Of a DNA stretch of 64,000 nucleotides, positions 24,699 through 32,494 are shown one piece after another. The notes beneath the pieces were generated by a model, which worked only from the letters and a program-made list of their open reading frames with translations, ran no database searches and was not told the DNA's origin. Within the stretch, counting starts at the first letter, position 1; each line of letters opens with the position of its first letter. A program made the translations under genes and the position numbers. Source of the stretch: DATIYF01 sp035517775 (GTDB lineage: Bacteria > Acidobacteriota > Terriglobia > Terriglobales > Acidobacteriaceae); contig DATIYF010000068.1 in NCBI GenBank assembly GCA_035517775.1, positions 10,967 through 74,966 on the forward strand, given 5' to 3'.

Positions 24699-26279
24699 TT
24701 GGGCACCGAAATTAAGACTCCGAACTCCGTTAGCGCCTCCGGCAGCGACTGGGAGACCCACACTCATCAGGATAAAGAGCTGGTTAAAGGCCTGGGCCTG
24801 ACCAGCGCCACCATGCTGGTGATGGGCTCGATGATCGGCTCGGGCATTTTTATTGTCTCGGCCGAAATCGCGCGAGAAGTAGATTCCCCGGCGCTGCTGA
24901 TCGGCGCCTGGCTGGTCACCGGCTTCATGACCATTTCCGCGGCGCTCTGCTATGGCGAGTTGGCGGCCATGATGCCGAGGGCGGGTGGGCAATATGTTTT
25001 TCTGCGGGAAGCTTTAGGGCCGTTGTGGGGCTTCCTCTACGGCTGGACTTTGTTTCTGGTGATCCAGACCGGCACCATTGCCGCCGTGGGCGTGGCCTTT
25101 GGCAAGTTTCTGGGCGTCTTTTTTCCTTCGATTTCCTCGTCCCACTGGATTCTCCACTTCTGGAAGGTGCCGCCGATTCCGCTGGGACCCATGGTGCTGG
25201 GCAACATGGACGTTGGCATCAATACCCAGAACCTGATCGCCATTATTGTGGTGGTGCTGCTTTCGGTAGTGAACATCTTCGGACTCAAAACCGGGGCGCT
25301 GATTCAGAATGTCTTTACCGTGGCCAAAGCCTCGGCGCTTTTGGGCCTGGCGATTCTGGGCCTGATCATCGGGCGCAACCTGCAGGCGCTGGCGGCCAAT
25401 TTTCACGGCAACTTCTGGCACAACGCCGGGCTGAGCGCGCAGCATGCGGTGCAGGTAGGCGTAGGCGGCCCGATGGTGTTCGTGGGGACGCTGACCATTC
25501 TGGCGGTGGCCCAGGTGGGGTCGCTTTTTTCGGCAGACGCCTGGAATAACGTGACTTTTACCGCCGGCGAGGTGAAGAACCCCAGCCGCAATTTGCCGCT
25601 CTCGCTGGCCCTGGGCACGGGCGCGGTGATTGCGCTCTACGTGGCTTGCAATTTCGTTTACCTGAGCGTGCTTCCGCTGGATGGATCAGCCACCGGGGCG
25701 ACCATCCTGCAGCGTGGAATCAAATACGCGACCGAAGACCGCGTCGGAACGGCGGTCATGGCGCAGATGTTCGGCTCGACCGGCGGAAAATTGATGGCAG
25801 TGGCCATCATGCTCTCCACCTTCGGCTGCTGCAACGGGCTGATTCTGGCGGGGGCGCGGGTTTATTACGCCATGGCCAAAGACCGCTTGTTTTTCCGCAA
25901 CGTGGCCCGGCTGCACCCTACGTACAAAACGCCGGCGATTTCGCTCATGGTTCAGATGGCCTGGACCTGCATCCTCTGTGTCTCAGGCAGCTACAACCAA
26001 CTGCTCGACTACATTGTCTTCGCCGTTCTGGTGTTCTACATTCTGACCATTTCGGCGCTGTTTGTGCTGCGGCGAAGCCATCCCGATGCCGAAAGGCCCT
26101 ACCGCGCCATTGGCTATCCGGTTCTGCCGGCGATGTATATTGTGATGGCATTGTTCATTGATGTCGTACTATTGCGCTACAAGCCGCAGTACACCTGGCC
26201 GGGACTGATCATCGTGCTGGTGGGAATTCCCGTGTACTACCTGTGGGCCGGGCGCGCCCGCAGAACTGCGGAAGGGTAA
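24699..26279 (+). CDS. APC-family amino acid permease
   Basis: About 526 residues with roughly twelve membrane helices. The first helix carries the APC signature LVMGSMIGSGIFIVSAEIAR, followed by ALCYGELAAMMPRAGGQYVF and AMLGPLWGFLYGW-like text (EALGPLWGFLYGWTLFLV). A large loop follows helix 4 (IPLGPMVLGNMDVGINTQN). It is likely a secondary transporter for amino acids, similar to the LAT/SteT branch. The start is uncertain: I favour a TTG at 24699 with AGGACC upstream, because the open frame further upstream (to 24597) runs through a dispersed intergenic repeat. A second APC gene follows 19 bases later, so the two may be one transcript. Confidence 0.82.
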   Translation: MGTEIKTPNSVSASGSDWETHTHQDKELVKGLGLTSATMLVMGSMIGSGIFIVSAEIAREVDSPALLIGAWLVTGFMTISAALCYGELAAMMPRAGGQYVFLREALGPLWGFLYGWTLFLVIQTGTIAAVGVAFGKFLGVFFPSISSSHWILHFWKVPPIPLGPMVLGNMDVGINTQNLIAIIVVVLLSVVNIFGLKTGALIQNVFTVAKASALLGLAILGLIIGRNLQALAANFHGNFWHNAGLSAQHAVQVGVGGPMVFVGTLTILAVAQVGSLFSADAWNNVTFTAGEVKNPSRNLPLSLALGTGAVIALYVACNFVYLSVLPLDGSATGATILQRGIKYATEDRVGTAVMAQMFGSTGGKLMAVAIMLSTFGCCNGLILAGARVYYAMAKDRLFFRNVARLHPTYKTPAISLMVQMAWTCILCVSGSYNQLLDYIVFAVLVFYILTISALFVLRRSHPDAERPYRAIGYPVLPAMYIVMALFIDVVLLRYKPQYTWPGLIIVLVGIPVYYLWAGRARRTAEG

Positions 26280-26298
26280 ATCGCTAGAGGAGAACTGG

Positions 26299-27852
26299 AT
26301 GTCGGACCTGCTAAAAGTCAAACCACTGGACGTGATCGCGGCAGAAGCCGCCGATACCGGCGAAAATACCCTTAAACGGGCGTTAGGTCCGCTGAATCTG
26401 ATTGCCCTGGGTATCGGGGCCATCATTGGGGCTGGTATTTTCGTCCTGACCGGGCAAGCGGCAGCAGCGCACGCCGGGCCCTCCATCGTTCTGTCATTCT
26501 GCCTTGCCGGTGTCGCCTGCGCTTTCGCCGGGCTTTGCTACGCCGAGTTCGCCTCGCTCATTCCCATTGCCGGATCGGCTTACACCTACGGCTACGCCAC
26601 GCTCGGCGAGATTTTCGCCTGGATTATCGGCTGGGATTTGGTCCTCGAATACGCCTTCGGGGCCGCTACCGTGGCCTCCGGCTGGGCTGGCTACTTTGTG
26701 AGCTTTTTGCAGGACTGGGGCATCCGCATTCCGCCGGAGTTCATCGGCGTGTACGGCCAGAAATTTGCCCTCTACCATGGCCGCTGGACCGATATTGCGA
26801 CTCTGCCTCCCGGCGTGAACATCGCCGCCCTGCCTGTTCATCAGGCTTATTTCAACCTGGTCGCTTTCCTCGCCATTTGCGTGGTAACAACCGTTCTGGT
26901 CATCGGCATTAAGGAATCGGCCAATCTGAATACCGGCATTGTCATCGTGAAGGTTTCTATCGTGCTGCTGTTCATCGTCATAGCCGCTGCTTATCTGATT
27001 AAGCATCCGGCGATTGCGGCCGCCAATTGGCACCCCTTCATCCCGCCGAATACCGGGAAGTACGGCGACTTCGGTCTCTCGGGCATTGCCACCGGGGCAG
27101 CGGTGGTGTTCTTCGCCTACATCGGTTTCGATGCCGTTTCCACCGCCGCGCAGGAGGCCAAGAATCCGCAGCGCGACATGCCTATCGGTATTCTGGGTTC
27201 GCTGGTGATTTGTACCCTGCTGTACATTCTGGTTTCCTGGCTGCTGACTGGCGTGGTTTCCTACACCCGGCTGATGGTGCCTGACCCGGTCGCGGTCGGC
27301 ATTGACGCGACCGGAATAGGATGGGGAAGTTTTCTGGTCAAAGTCGGTGCGATTTTCGGACTTGGAACCGTCATGCTGGTCATGTTGCTCGGCCAGTCGC
27401 GGGTTTTCTACTCCATGTCGCGGGACGGCCTGCTGTGGAAGTGGGCCAGCGCCATTCATCCCAGGTTCCGCACACCCTGGATTTCCAATATTGTGATGGG
27501 CATTTTTGTCGCCATTTTCGGCGCCATGATTCCTATCAGCGATCTCGGTAACCTGGTCAACATCGGCACGCTGCTGGCCTTCGTGATCGTGTGCGCCGGG
27601 GTTTGGGTCCTGCGGGTTCGCCGCCCGGAGCTGCATCGGCCGTTCAAGACTCCACTGGTACCGCTGGTCCCAATCCTGGGAATGCTGTTCGCCTTCGGGC
27701 TCATGGCCAGCCTGCCGGCGACGACCTGGTATCGCCTGGTTGGCTGGCTGGTCATCGGCATGTTCGTGTACTTTTTCTACGGACGCAAGCACAGCAAGGT
27801 GCAAGCTTTGCCGGTGAAGGGTCCGAAGGGCGCACCCAGCATGGCAGATTGA
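26299..27852 (+). CDS. APC-family cationic-type amino acid permease
   Basis: A 517-residue transporter with about twelve helices. It begins with a cytoplasmic 35 residues and then LIALGIGAIIGAGIFVLTGQ, the CAT/YfnA signature, followed by CYAEFASLIPIAGSAYTYGY and FFAYIGFDAVSTAAQEAKNP, which is highly typical of the cationic amino acid transporter branch. GQSRVFYSMSRDGLLWKW is also diagnostic. It differs clearly from the preceding permease, so this is not a recent duplication. The ATG at 26299 has AGAGGAGAA upstream. Substrate is not predictable beyond amino acids. Confidence 0.9.
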   Translation: MSDLLKVKPLDVIAAEAADTGENTLKRALGPLNLIALGIGAIIGAGIFVLTGQAAAAHAGPSIVLSFCLAGVACAFAGLCYAEFASLIPIAGSAYTYGYATLGEIFAWIIGWDLVLEYAFGAATVASGWAGYFVSFLQDWGIRIPPEFIGVYGQKFALYHGRWTDIATLPPGVNIAALPVHQAYFNLVAFLAICVVTTVLVIGIKESANLNTGIVIVKVSIVLLFIVIAAAYLIKHPAIAAANWHPFIPPNTGKYGDFGLSGIATGAAVVFFAYIGFDAVSTAAQEAKNPQRDMPIGILGSLVICTLLYILVSWLLTGVVSYTRLMVPDPVAVGIDATGIGWGSFLVKVGAIFGLGTVMLVMLLGQSRVFYSMSRDGLLWKWASAIHPRFRTPWISNIVMGIFVAIFGAMIPISDLGNLVNIGTLLAFVIVCAGVWVLRVRRPELHRPFKTPLVPLVPILGMLFAFGLMASLPATTWYRLVGWLVIGMFVYFFYGRKHSKVQALPVKGPKGAPSMAD

Positions 27853-27861
27853 AGGGCCGTC

Positions 27862-27990
27862 CGTTGGCCTTTGGCCGCTCGCCATTGGCGGCTGGAAGCC
27901 CTCTGATAAATGGTTTTGTAGGGCAGGCTTCAGCCGCGCCGCCGGACGCCACCAAGGATGGGTGCTTTAGTGCCAACGGCCAACGGCTAC
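27862..27990. repeat. Heptamer repeats flanking permease-channel spacer
   Basis: At 27862-27889 the units CGTTGGC, CTTTGGC, CGCTCGC, CATTGGC follow each other, and at 27970-27990 the reverse type GTGCCAA, CGGCCAA, CGGCTAC occurs just before the channel gene start. Both blocks share the GGCCAA/TTGGCC core and a 7-base period, and are in inverted orientation to each other. Confidence 0.65.
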
Positions 27991-27994
27991 CTTC

Positions 27995-29008
27995 ATGAAA
28001 GCCTTCCGCAATCTGCGCCTGATTGGAATTTCGCTGGCCGGATTGGTGGTGATCGGCAGCACGGGATTTCACTTCATCGAAGGCTGGCCCTGGTTTGACG
28101 GCTTCTACATGGTGGTGACCACCTTCACCACCATCGGATATCAGGAAGTCCATCCGCTCTCTCACGCCGGCCGGATGTTCAACGTGGCCTTGATTCTGGC
28201 GGGAGTTTCGCTGGTCTTTCTCGGCATCGGCTCGCTGACCCAGGCTTTGCTAGAATTCGAACTCGCGAGCTTTTTCGGCAGGCGCAAAATGGAGCGGGAA
28301 ATCGGCCGGCTTTCCGACCACTACATCATCTGCGGCGCCGGGCGCGTAGGGCGCAGCGTGGCGCGCGAGCTGGCGCGCAAGCCTGCGCCTTTTATCATCA
28401 TCGAGCAGAACGACAGCAAAGCCCAGCGCTACAGCAATGAAGAATGGCTGTTCTTGCTGGGTGATGCCACCCAGGAGCAGACCCTGCGCGAGGCGCACAT
28501 CGAGCGGGCGCGAGGGCTGGTGGCGGCGACCACGACTGATGCCACCAATCTCTACATTGTGCTTACGGGCCGCAGTTTGAATCCCAAACTGAAGATCATT
28601 GCCCGGGCCAGCGAAGAGGACGCGGAAAAGCATCTGCTCACCGCCGGCGCCGATTCTGTGGTCTCGCCGTATTTGTTCGCCGGGCAGCGCATTGCGCAAT
28701 CCTTCCTGCGGCCGCATGTGGTCAGTTTTCTGGATACGGCCACCACCCATTTGGGCATGGACCTCGAAATCGGCGAACTGCATATCACTTCCGATTCCAC
28801 CTTTGCCGGCAAGACCATTGAGGCCTCGCGCCTGCGCCAGGAGCGCGGGGTGATTGTTCTGGCCATCAAGCGCGAGCAAGGCATGCATTTCAACCCGTCT
28901 CCGGATGACCGCATCGAACCCGGGGACTACCTCATCGCCATGGGTGAGCCGGCGCAGCTGCGGCAACTGGAGCAGATGGCGTCCTCCCCGATGCGCAGCC
29001 GTCCATGA
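27995..29008 (+). CDS. Two-helix K+ channel with RCK (TrkA-N/TrkA-C) domains
   Basis: A 337-residue MthK-like protein. Two membrane helices (about residues 8-25 and 65-85) flank a pore loop with filter TTFTTIGYQEVHPLS. The usual GYG of K+ filters is GYQ here. Residues 110-235 are a Rossmann-type RCK/TrkA-N domain with YIICGAGRVGRSVARELA and the acidic residue of the nucleotide site in FIIIEQN; residues 250-330 are TrkA-C. Ligand gating by nucleotides or divalent cations is typical for the family. The stop overlaps the start of nnr by ATGA, an unusual link between an NAD-binding regulator domain and NAD(P)H repair. Confidence 0.85.
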   Translation: MKAFRNLRLIGISLAGLVVIGSTGFHFIEGWPWFDGFYMVVTTFTTIGYQEVHPLSHAGRMFNVALILAGVSLVFLGIGSLTQALLEFELASFFGRRKMEREIGRLSDHYIICGAGRVGRSVARELARKPAPFIIIEQNDSKAQRYSNEEWLFLLGDATQEQTLREAHIERARGLVAATTTDATNLYIVLTGRSLNPKLKIIARASEEDAEKHLLTAGADSVVSPYLFAGQRIAQSFLRPHVVSFLDTATTHLGMDLEIGELHITSDSTFAGKTIEASRLRQERGVIVLAIKREQGMHFNPSPDDRIEPGDYLIAMGEPAQLRQLEQMASSPMRSRP

Positions 29009-30573
29009 AGATCGTTACCGCCGCCGAGATGCGCGAGATTGATCGCGCCACCAGCGAGCGCTTCGGCGTTCCTTCTCTGACCCTGATGGAAAACGCCGGC
29101 AGCGCCGTGGCTGGCTTCATCGCCCGCCAATATCCTTCTGTCAGGCGTATTGGCATGATTTGCGGGAAAGGCAACAACGGCGGCGATGGATTCGTCGCGG
29201 CCCGCAAGCTGCACGCCTCAGGGCGCGAGGTGAAGCTGCTGCTGCTGGCCGATCCCTCAGAACTTCGTGGCGATGCCGCCGAGATGTTCAGTAAATTGCC
29301 GGTCAAGCCGGTGGTGGCGGCAACGGCCGGCGAATTGGACTCCGAAGAGGCGCGAGCGGTATTCGGGAGCGAGGTTCTGGTGGATGCGGTGCTGGGAACA
29401 GGATTTCGCCCTCCGGTGAGCGGGCTGTACGCCGCAGCCATTGCCGCCATGAACGCCAGCCCGGCGCCCGTGGTTGCCGTGGACATTCCTTCCGGGGCCG
29501 ATGCCGACGTGATGGGCGAGCAGGTCGGCGCAGTGGCCCGGTCTGAGGCGATCGTGACCTTTACCGCGCCGCGGGCGGCGCATGTTTTCGGAATGCTGAC
29601 CCACGGGCCAACCATAGTTGCGCCCATCGGTTCTCCCCCGGAAGCGATTGTTTCTGCATTGCAGCTCAATTTGATCGCTGCGCAGGATATTGCATTGCTG
29701 GTAGCGCCACGGCCGGCAGCTTCCAACAAAGGGAATTTCGGTCACGTGCTTGTGGTCGGCGGCTCAGTCGGCAAAGCGGGCGCCGCGGCCATGGCGGGCA
29801 TGGCGGCGTTGCGCGCCGGAGCCGGCCTCTCAACGGTGGCCACGCCGAAATCGGTCTTGCCTACGGTCGCTGGGTTTCATGCAGAGTTGATGACCGAGCC
29901 GCTTGAGGAAACCGAAGTGGGCAGCATTTCCAAGCGGGCGCTAGCCTATGGCCATCTCGATGCCGTGGCCAAGGGCAAGACCGTGCTGGCGATCGGCCCG
30001 GGAATTTCCCGCCACAAAGAGACCAGCGAATTTGTTCGCACCATCGTGAAGAAATATCAGGCACCGATCGTGCTCGATGCCGACGGGCTGAACGCCTTTG
30101 AAGGCAAAGCGGAGGAACTCAGCGGCGAGGGGCGGAGGCTGGTGATTACCCCCCATCCTGGCGAGATGGCGCGGCTCATCGGCTCCAACCCGGCGGCGGT
30201 GCAGCGCGACCGGTTGAACATTGCCCGCACTTTTGCCCGCGAGCACGAAGTGATTGTCGTGTTGAAAGGCCACCGCACGCTGGTCGCCCTGCCGGATGGC
30301 ATGGTGTGGGTAAACACGACGGGAAATCCCGGCATGTCCACCGGCGGCACGGGCGACATTCTTACAGGAATCACCGCGGGACTGATGGCACAGAATCCGC
30401 AACACATTCCCCAAGCGGTGGTCGGCGCGGTCCACCTGCATGGGCTGGCCGGCGATGTGGCCCGCGAAACTGCGGGCGAGCACTCGCTCACCGCCACCGA
30501 TCTGTTGCCGGCACTGCCGGAAGCCTTTCGCAGAACCGGGGCTTCGAGCCAGGAAGAAATTATCAGCTTCTAA
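29005..30573 (+). CDS. nnr: Bifunctional NAD(P)HX epimerase / dehydratase
   Basis: A 522-residue fused repair enzyme. Residues 1-215 are the epimerase (YjeF-N): MKIVTAAEMREIDRATSERF, CGKGNNGGDGFVAARKL, DAVLGTGFRPPVSG, AVDIPSGADADVMGE. Residues about 230-510 are the ADP-dependent dehydratase (YjeF-C, ribokinase-like): NKGNFGHVLVVGGSVGKAGA, VLDADGLNAF, ITPHPGEMARLIG, VVLKGHRTLV and GNPGMSTGGTGDILTGI. It restores NADH and NADPH from their damaged hydrates. It is translationally coupled to the K+ channel gene through ATGA. Confidence 0.95.
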   Translation: MKIVTAAEMREIDRATSERFGVPSLTLMENAGSAVAGFIARQYPSVRRIGMICGKGNNGGDGFVAARKLHASGREVKLLLLADPSELRGDAAEMFSKLPVKPVVAATAGELDSEEARAVFGSEVLVDAVLGTGFRPPVSGLYAAAIAAMNASPAPVVAVDIPSGADADVMGEQVGAVARSEAIVTFTAPRAAHVFGMLTHGPTIVAPIGSPPEAIVSALQLNLIAAQDIALLVAPRPAASNKGNFGHVLVVGGSVGKAGAAAMAGMAALRAGAGLSTVATPKSVLPTVAGFHAELMTEPLEETEVGSISKRALAYGHLDAVAKGKTVLAIGPGISRHKETSEFVRTIVKKYQAPIVLDADGLNAFEGKAEELSGEGRRLVITPHPGEMARLIGSNPAAVQRDRLNIARTFAREHEVIVVLKGHRTLVALPDGMVWVNTTGNPGMSTGGTGDILTGITAGLMAQNPQHIPQAVVGAVHLHGLAGDVARETAGEHSLTATDLLPALPEAFRRTGASSQEEIISF

Positions 30574-30740
30574 TGTTCATTCCCAGCTATGTCCATTCGG
30601 CCAGTAACGGAAGGCGTATCCCGGTATGAGCTTGCAGAGAGGCAATTAACATTGGCCTTGCCGCCGGACAGATTGGAATCCGGACAGGTGCCTCGGTAAT
30701 CTTTTGTGCCGCTTAATGGCGTGCCATAGTCGGTCTGGTC

Positions 30741-31121
30741 ATGCCCTCCCCCCCGTCGCAACCCCAAAGGCGCGCGCCCCGCATTAAATTCGGCGATCCG
30801 CCTTCCACGTGCGTCCGCTTGCAGGATGGCCAACGCACAGATGGAAAACTGCAAACTATCTCGGTGACTGGCGGCCTTTTGCAGCTGGTTCAGGCACTGG
30901 ACCAGGGCGACCTGGTGGAAGTTTCTTTTCAGAGCCACTCCGGCCAGGTGCAAGGCCTGGCCGAGATGCTGACTCCAGTACGCCGCTTCCGCGAGGGCGC
31001 GGTACAACCCTTTCGATTTGTGGCGCTGGGCGAAGATGACCACCGCCGGCTGCGGATGATGGCCGATGCCGCTTCTGACCGGAGTTCGCCCGACGAGCGC
31101 CAGCCTGCCATGCAGACCTAG
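30741..31121 (+). CDS. Small PilZ-domain-like protein
   Basis: A 126-residue soluble protein. It starts RRAPRIKFGDPP and continues GKLQTISVTGGLLQLVQAL, which fits the PilZ pattern of an arginine-rich N-terminal loop followed by (D/N)xSxxG on the first strand; here the motif is SVTGGL, so the D/N is replaced by I-S-V. VEVSFQSHSGQVQGLAEML and PFRFVALGEDDHRRLRMM complete a small barrel and end helix. c-di-GMP binding is plausible but one motif residue departs from consensus. It lies 53 bases before tsaE. Confidence 0.6.
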   Translation: MPSPPSQPQRRAPRIKFGDPPSTCVRLQDGQRTDGKLQTISVTGGLLQLVQALDQGDLVEVSFQSHSGQVQGLAEMLTPVRRFREGAVQPFRFVALGEDDHRRLRMMADAASDRSSPDERQPAMQT

Positions 31122-31174
31122 CCTTACGTTCCTGCCTCCTTTCGTGCTGTCGCCTATACTGGTTTACGCCAGAT

Positions 31175-31636
31175 ATGCAACGGCAGGAATTCACCACGCA
31201 CTCGGTGGAAGAGACCATCTCTTTGGGGCGGCGCCTTGCCACCATGCTCGCACCGCCCAAGCTGGTGGTGCTTCGTGGCGACCTGGGGGCGGGCAAAACC
31301 ACCCTGGTGAAAGGCATTGCTGAAGGATTTCACGCAGCCTCGCAAGAGAACGTGACCAGCCCAACCTTTACCCTGGTGCACGAATATCGCGGCAGCGAGA
31401 CCAATCTCTATCACATTGACCTGTACCGGGTGGAAACCCGGCGCGAACTCGAGACCCTGGGACTGGACGACCTGATGAGCGAAAACAGTGTCCTGCTGAT
31501 CGAGTGGGGTGAGAAATTCTCCCGCTTCGAGCGTGAGCGCGACGTTGAGATTTATCTGGAACAGATCGGGGAGAATGAGCGGCGGGTTTCGGTCAGCGGA
31601 CGCGCGATAGACTCCGACGGGCTCAAAAGCCCATGA
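31175..31636 (+). CDS. tsaE: tRNA threonylcarbamoyladenosine ATPase TsaE
   Basis: A 153-residue P-loop protein of normal size. Walker A is GDLGAGKTTLVKGIAEGF, the switch-like segment is TSPTFTLVHEYRG and Walker B is LYHIDLYRVE; VLLIEWGEKF is also conserved. With TsaB/TsaD it makes t6A at position 37 of ANN-decoding tRNAs. The last 14 bases overlap the 3' end of fabI on the opposite strand. Confidence 0.93.
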   Translation: MQRQEFTTHSVEETISLGRRLATMLAPPKLVVLRGDLGAGKTTLVKGIAEGFHAASQENVTSPTFTLVHEYRGSETNLYHIDLYRVETRRELETLGLDDLMSENSVLLIEWGEKFSRFERERDVEIYLEQIGENERRVSVSGRAIDSDGLKSP

Positions 31637-32393
31637 TGTTGTAGCCGCAATCCACGTAGATCACTTCGCCTGTGATGCCGGAACTGGCATCGGAGGCAAG
31701 GAAAACTCCGGTGGCGCCGACCTCGTTCACATCCACATTGCGCTGCAGGGGGGCGCGCTCGGCGTGCGATTTCAGCATATCGCTGAGGCCCGAAATCCCT
31801 CGCGCGGCAAGAGTTTTGATGGGTCCGGCGGAGATGGCATTGACCCGAATCCTGCGCTTCCCCAGATCGTTAGCCAGATAGCGCACCGTGCATTCCAGCG
31901 CCGCCTTGGCCACGCCCATCACGTTGTAGTGGGGCACGACTTTTTCCGCACCGTAGTAGGTCATCGTGATGATCGAGCCGCCCTCCTCCATGAGCGGCGC
32001 GGCTGCCCGGGCCACGGCGATCAGGGAGTACACGCTCACATCATGGGCGATGCGGAAGCCCTCGCGGGTAGTGTTCACAAACTCGCCCTTCAATTCCTCC
32101 GCGGGAGCGAAAGCTACGCTGTGCACCAGCGCGTGCAGTTTGCCGTAGCGCTCTTTCAGTTGGGCGAACAGGCGGTCAATTTCAGCGTCATTCGAGACGT
32201 CGCACATGAAGGCTTCGGCGCCGGGCAGCGAAAGGATGAGGTCTTTGGCTTCCTGTTCCAGCCTCTCGTTCTGGTAAGTGACGGCGAGCTTTGCCCCTGC
32301 GCTATGCAGTCCCTGGGCGATGGACCAGGCAATGGAGCGTTTATTGGCAACTCCGAAGACGACCGCAGTGCGGCCTTGCAAGTCCGATGACAT
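31623..32393 (-). CDS. fabI: Enoyl-ACP reductase (NADH), FabI
   Basis: A 256-residue short-chain dehydrogenase-like enzyme. The cofactor region is GRTAVVFGVANKRSIAWSIA, with the FabI-specific lack of the classical GxGxxG, and the catalytic Tyr-x6-Lys is YNVMGVAK after MTYYGAEKVVPH. SAGPIKTLAARGISGL and VIYVDCGYNIMGF close the protein. It catalyses the last reduction of fatty acid elongation. The ATG at 32393 has GGGGG upstream. Length is normal; overlaps the tsaE tail. Confidence 0.95.
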   Translation of the reverse strand: MSSDLQGRTAVVFGVANKRSIAWSIAQGLHSAGAKLAVTYQNERLEQEAKDLILSLPGAEAFMCDVSNDAEIDRLFAQLKERYGKLHALVHSVAFAPAEELKGEFVNTTREGFRIAHDVSVYSLIAVARAAAPLMEEGGSIITMTYYGAEKVVPHYNVMGVAKAALECTVRYLANDLGKRRIRVNAISAGPIKTLAARGISGLSDMLKSHAERAPLQRNVDVNEVGATGVFLASDASSGITGEVIYVDCGYNIMGF

Positions 32394-32494
32394 GAATAGC
32401 CCCCGGTGGAAGTGAAAGCGAAAGGATAGCAGGGCGATGGCAAGAACGAAACCGGGCTGCTGGAACTCGGAACCGCGTAGAGTGGGGCCAGTTG

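Noticed and set aside
26494..27885. Minus-strand open frame of 463 codons opposite the second permease
   Set aside because: Antisense shadow; the plus-strand protein has clear membrane helices and APC motifs.
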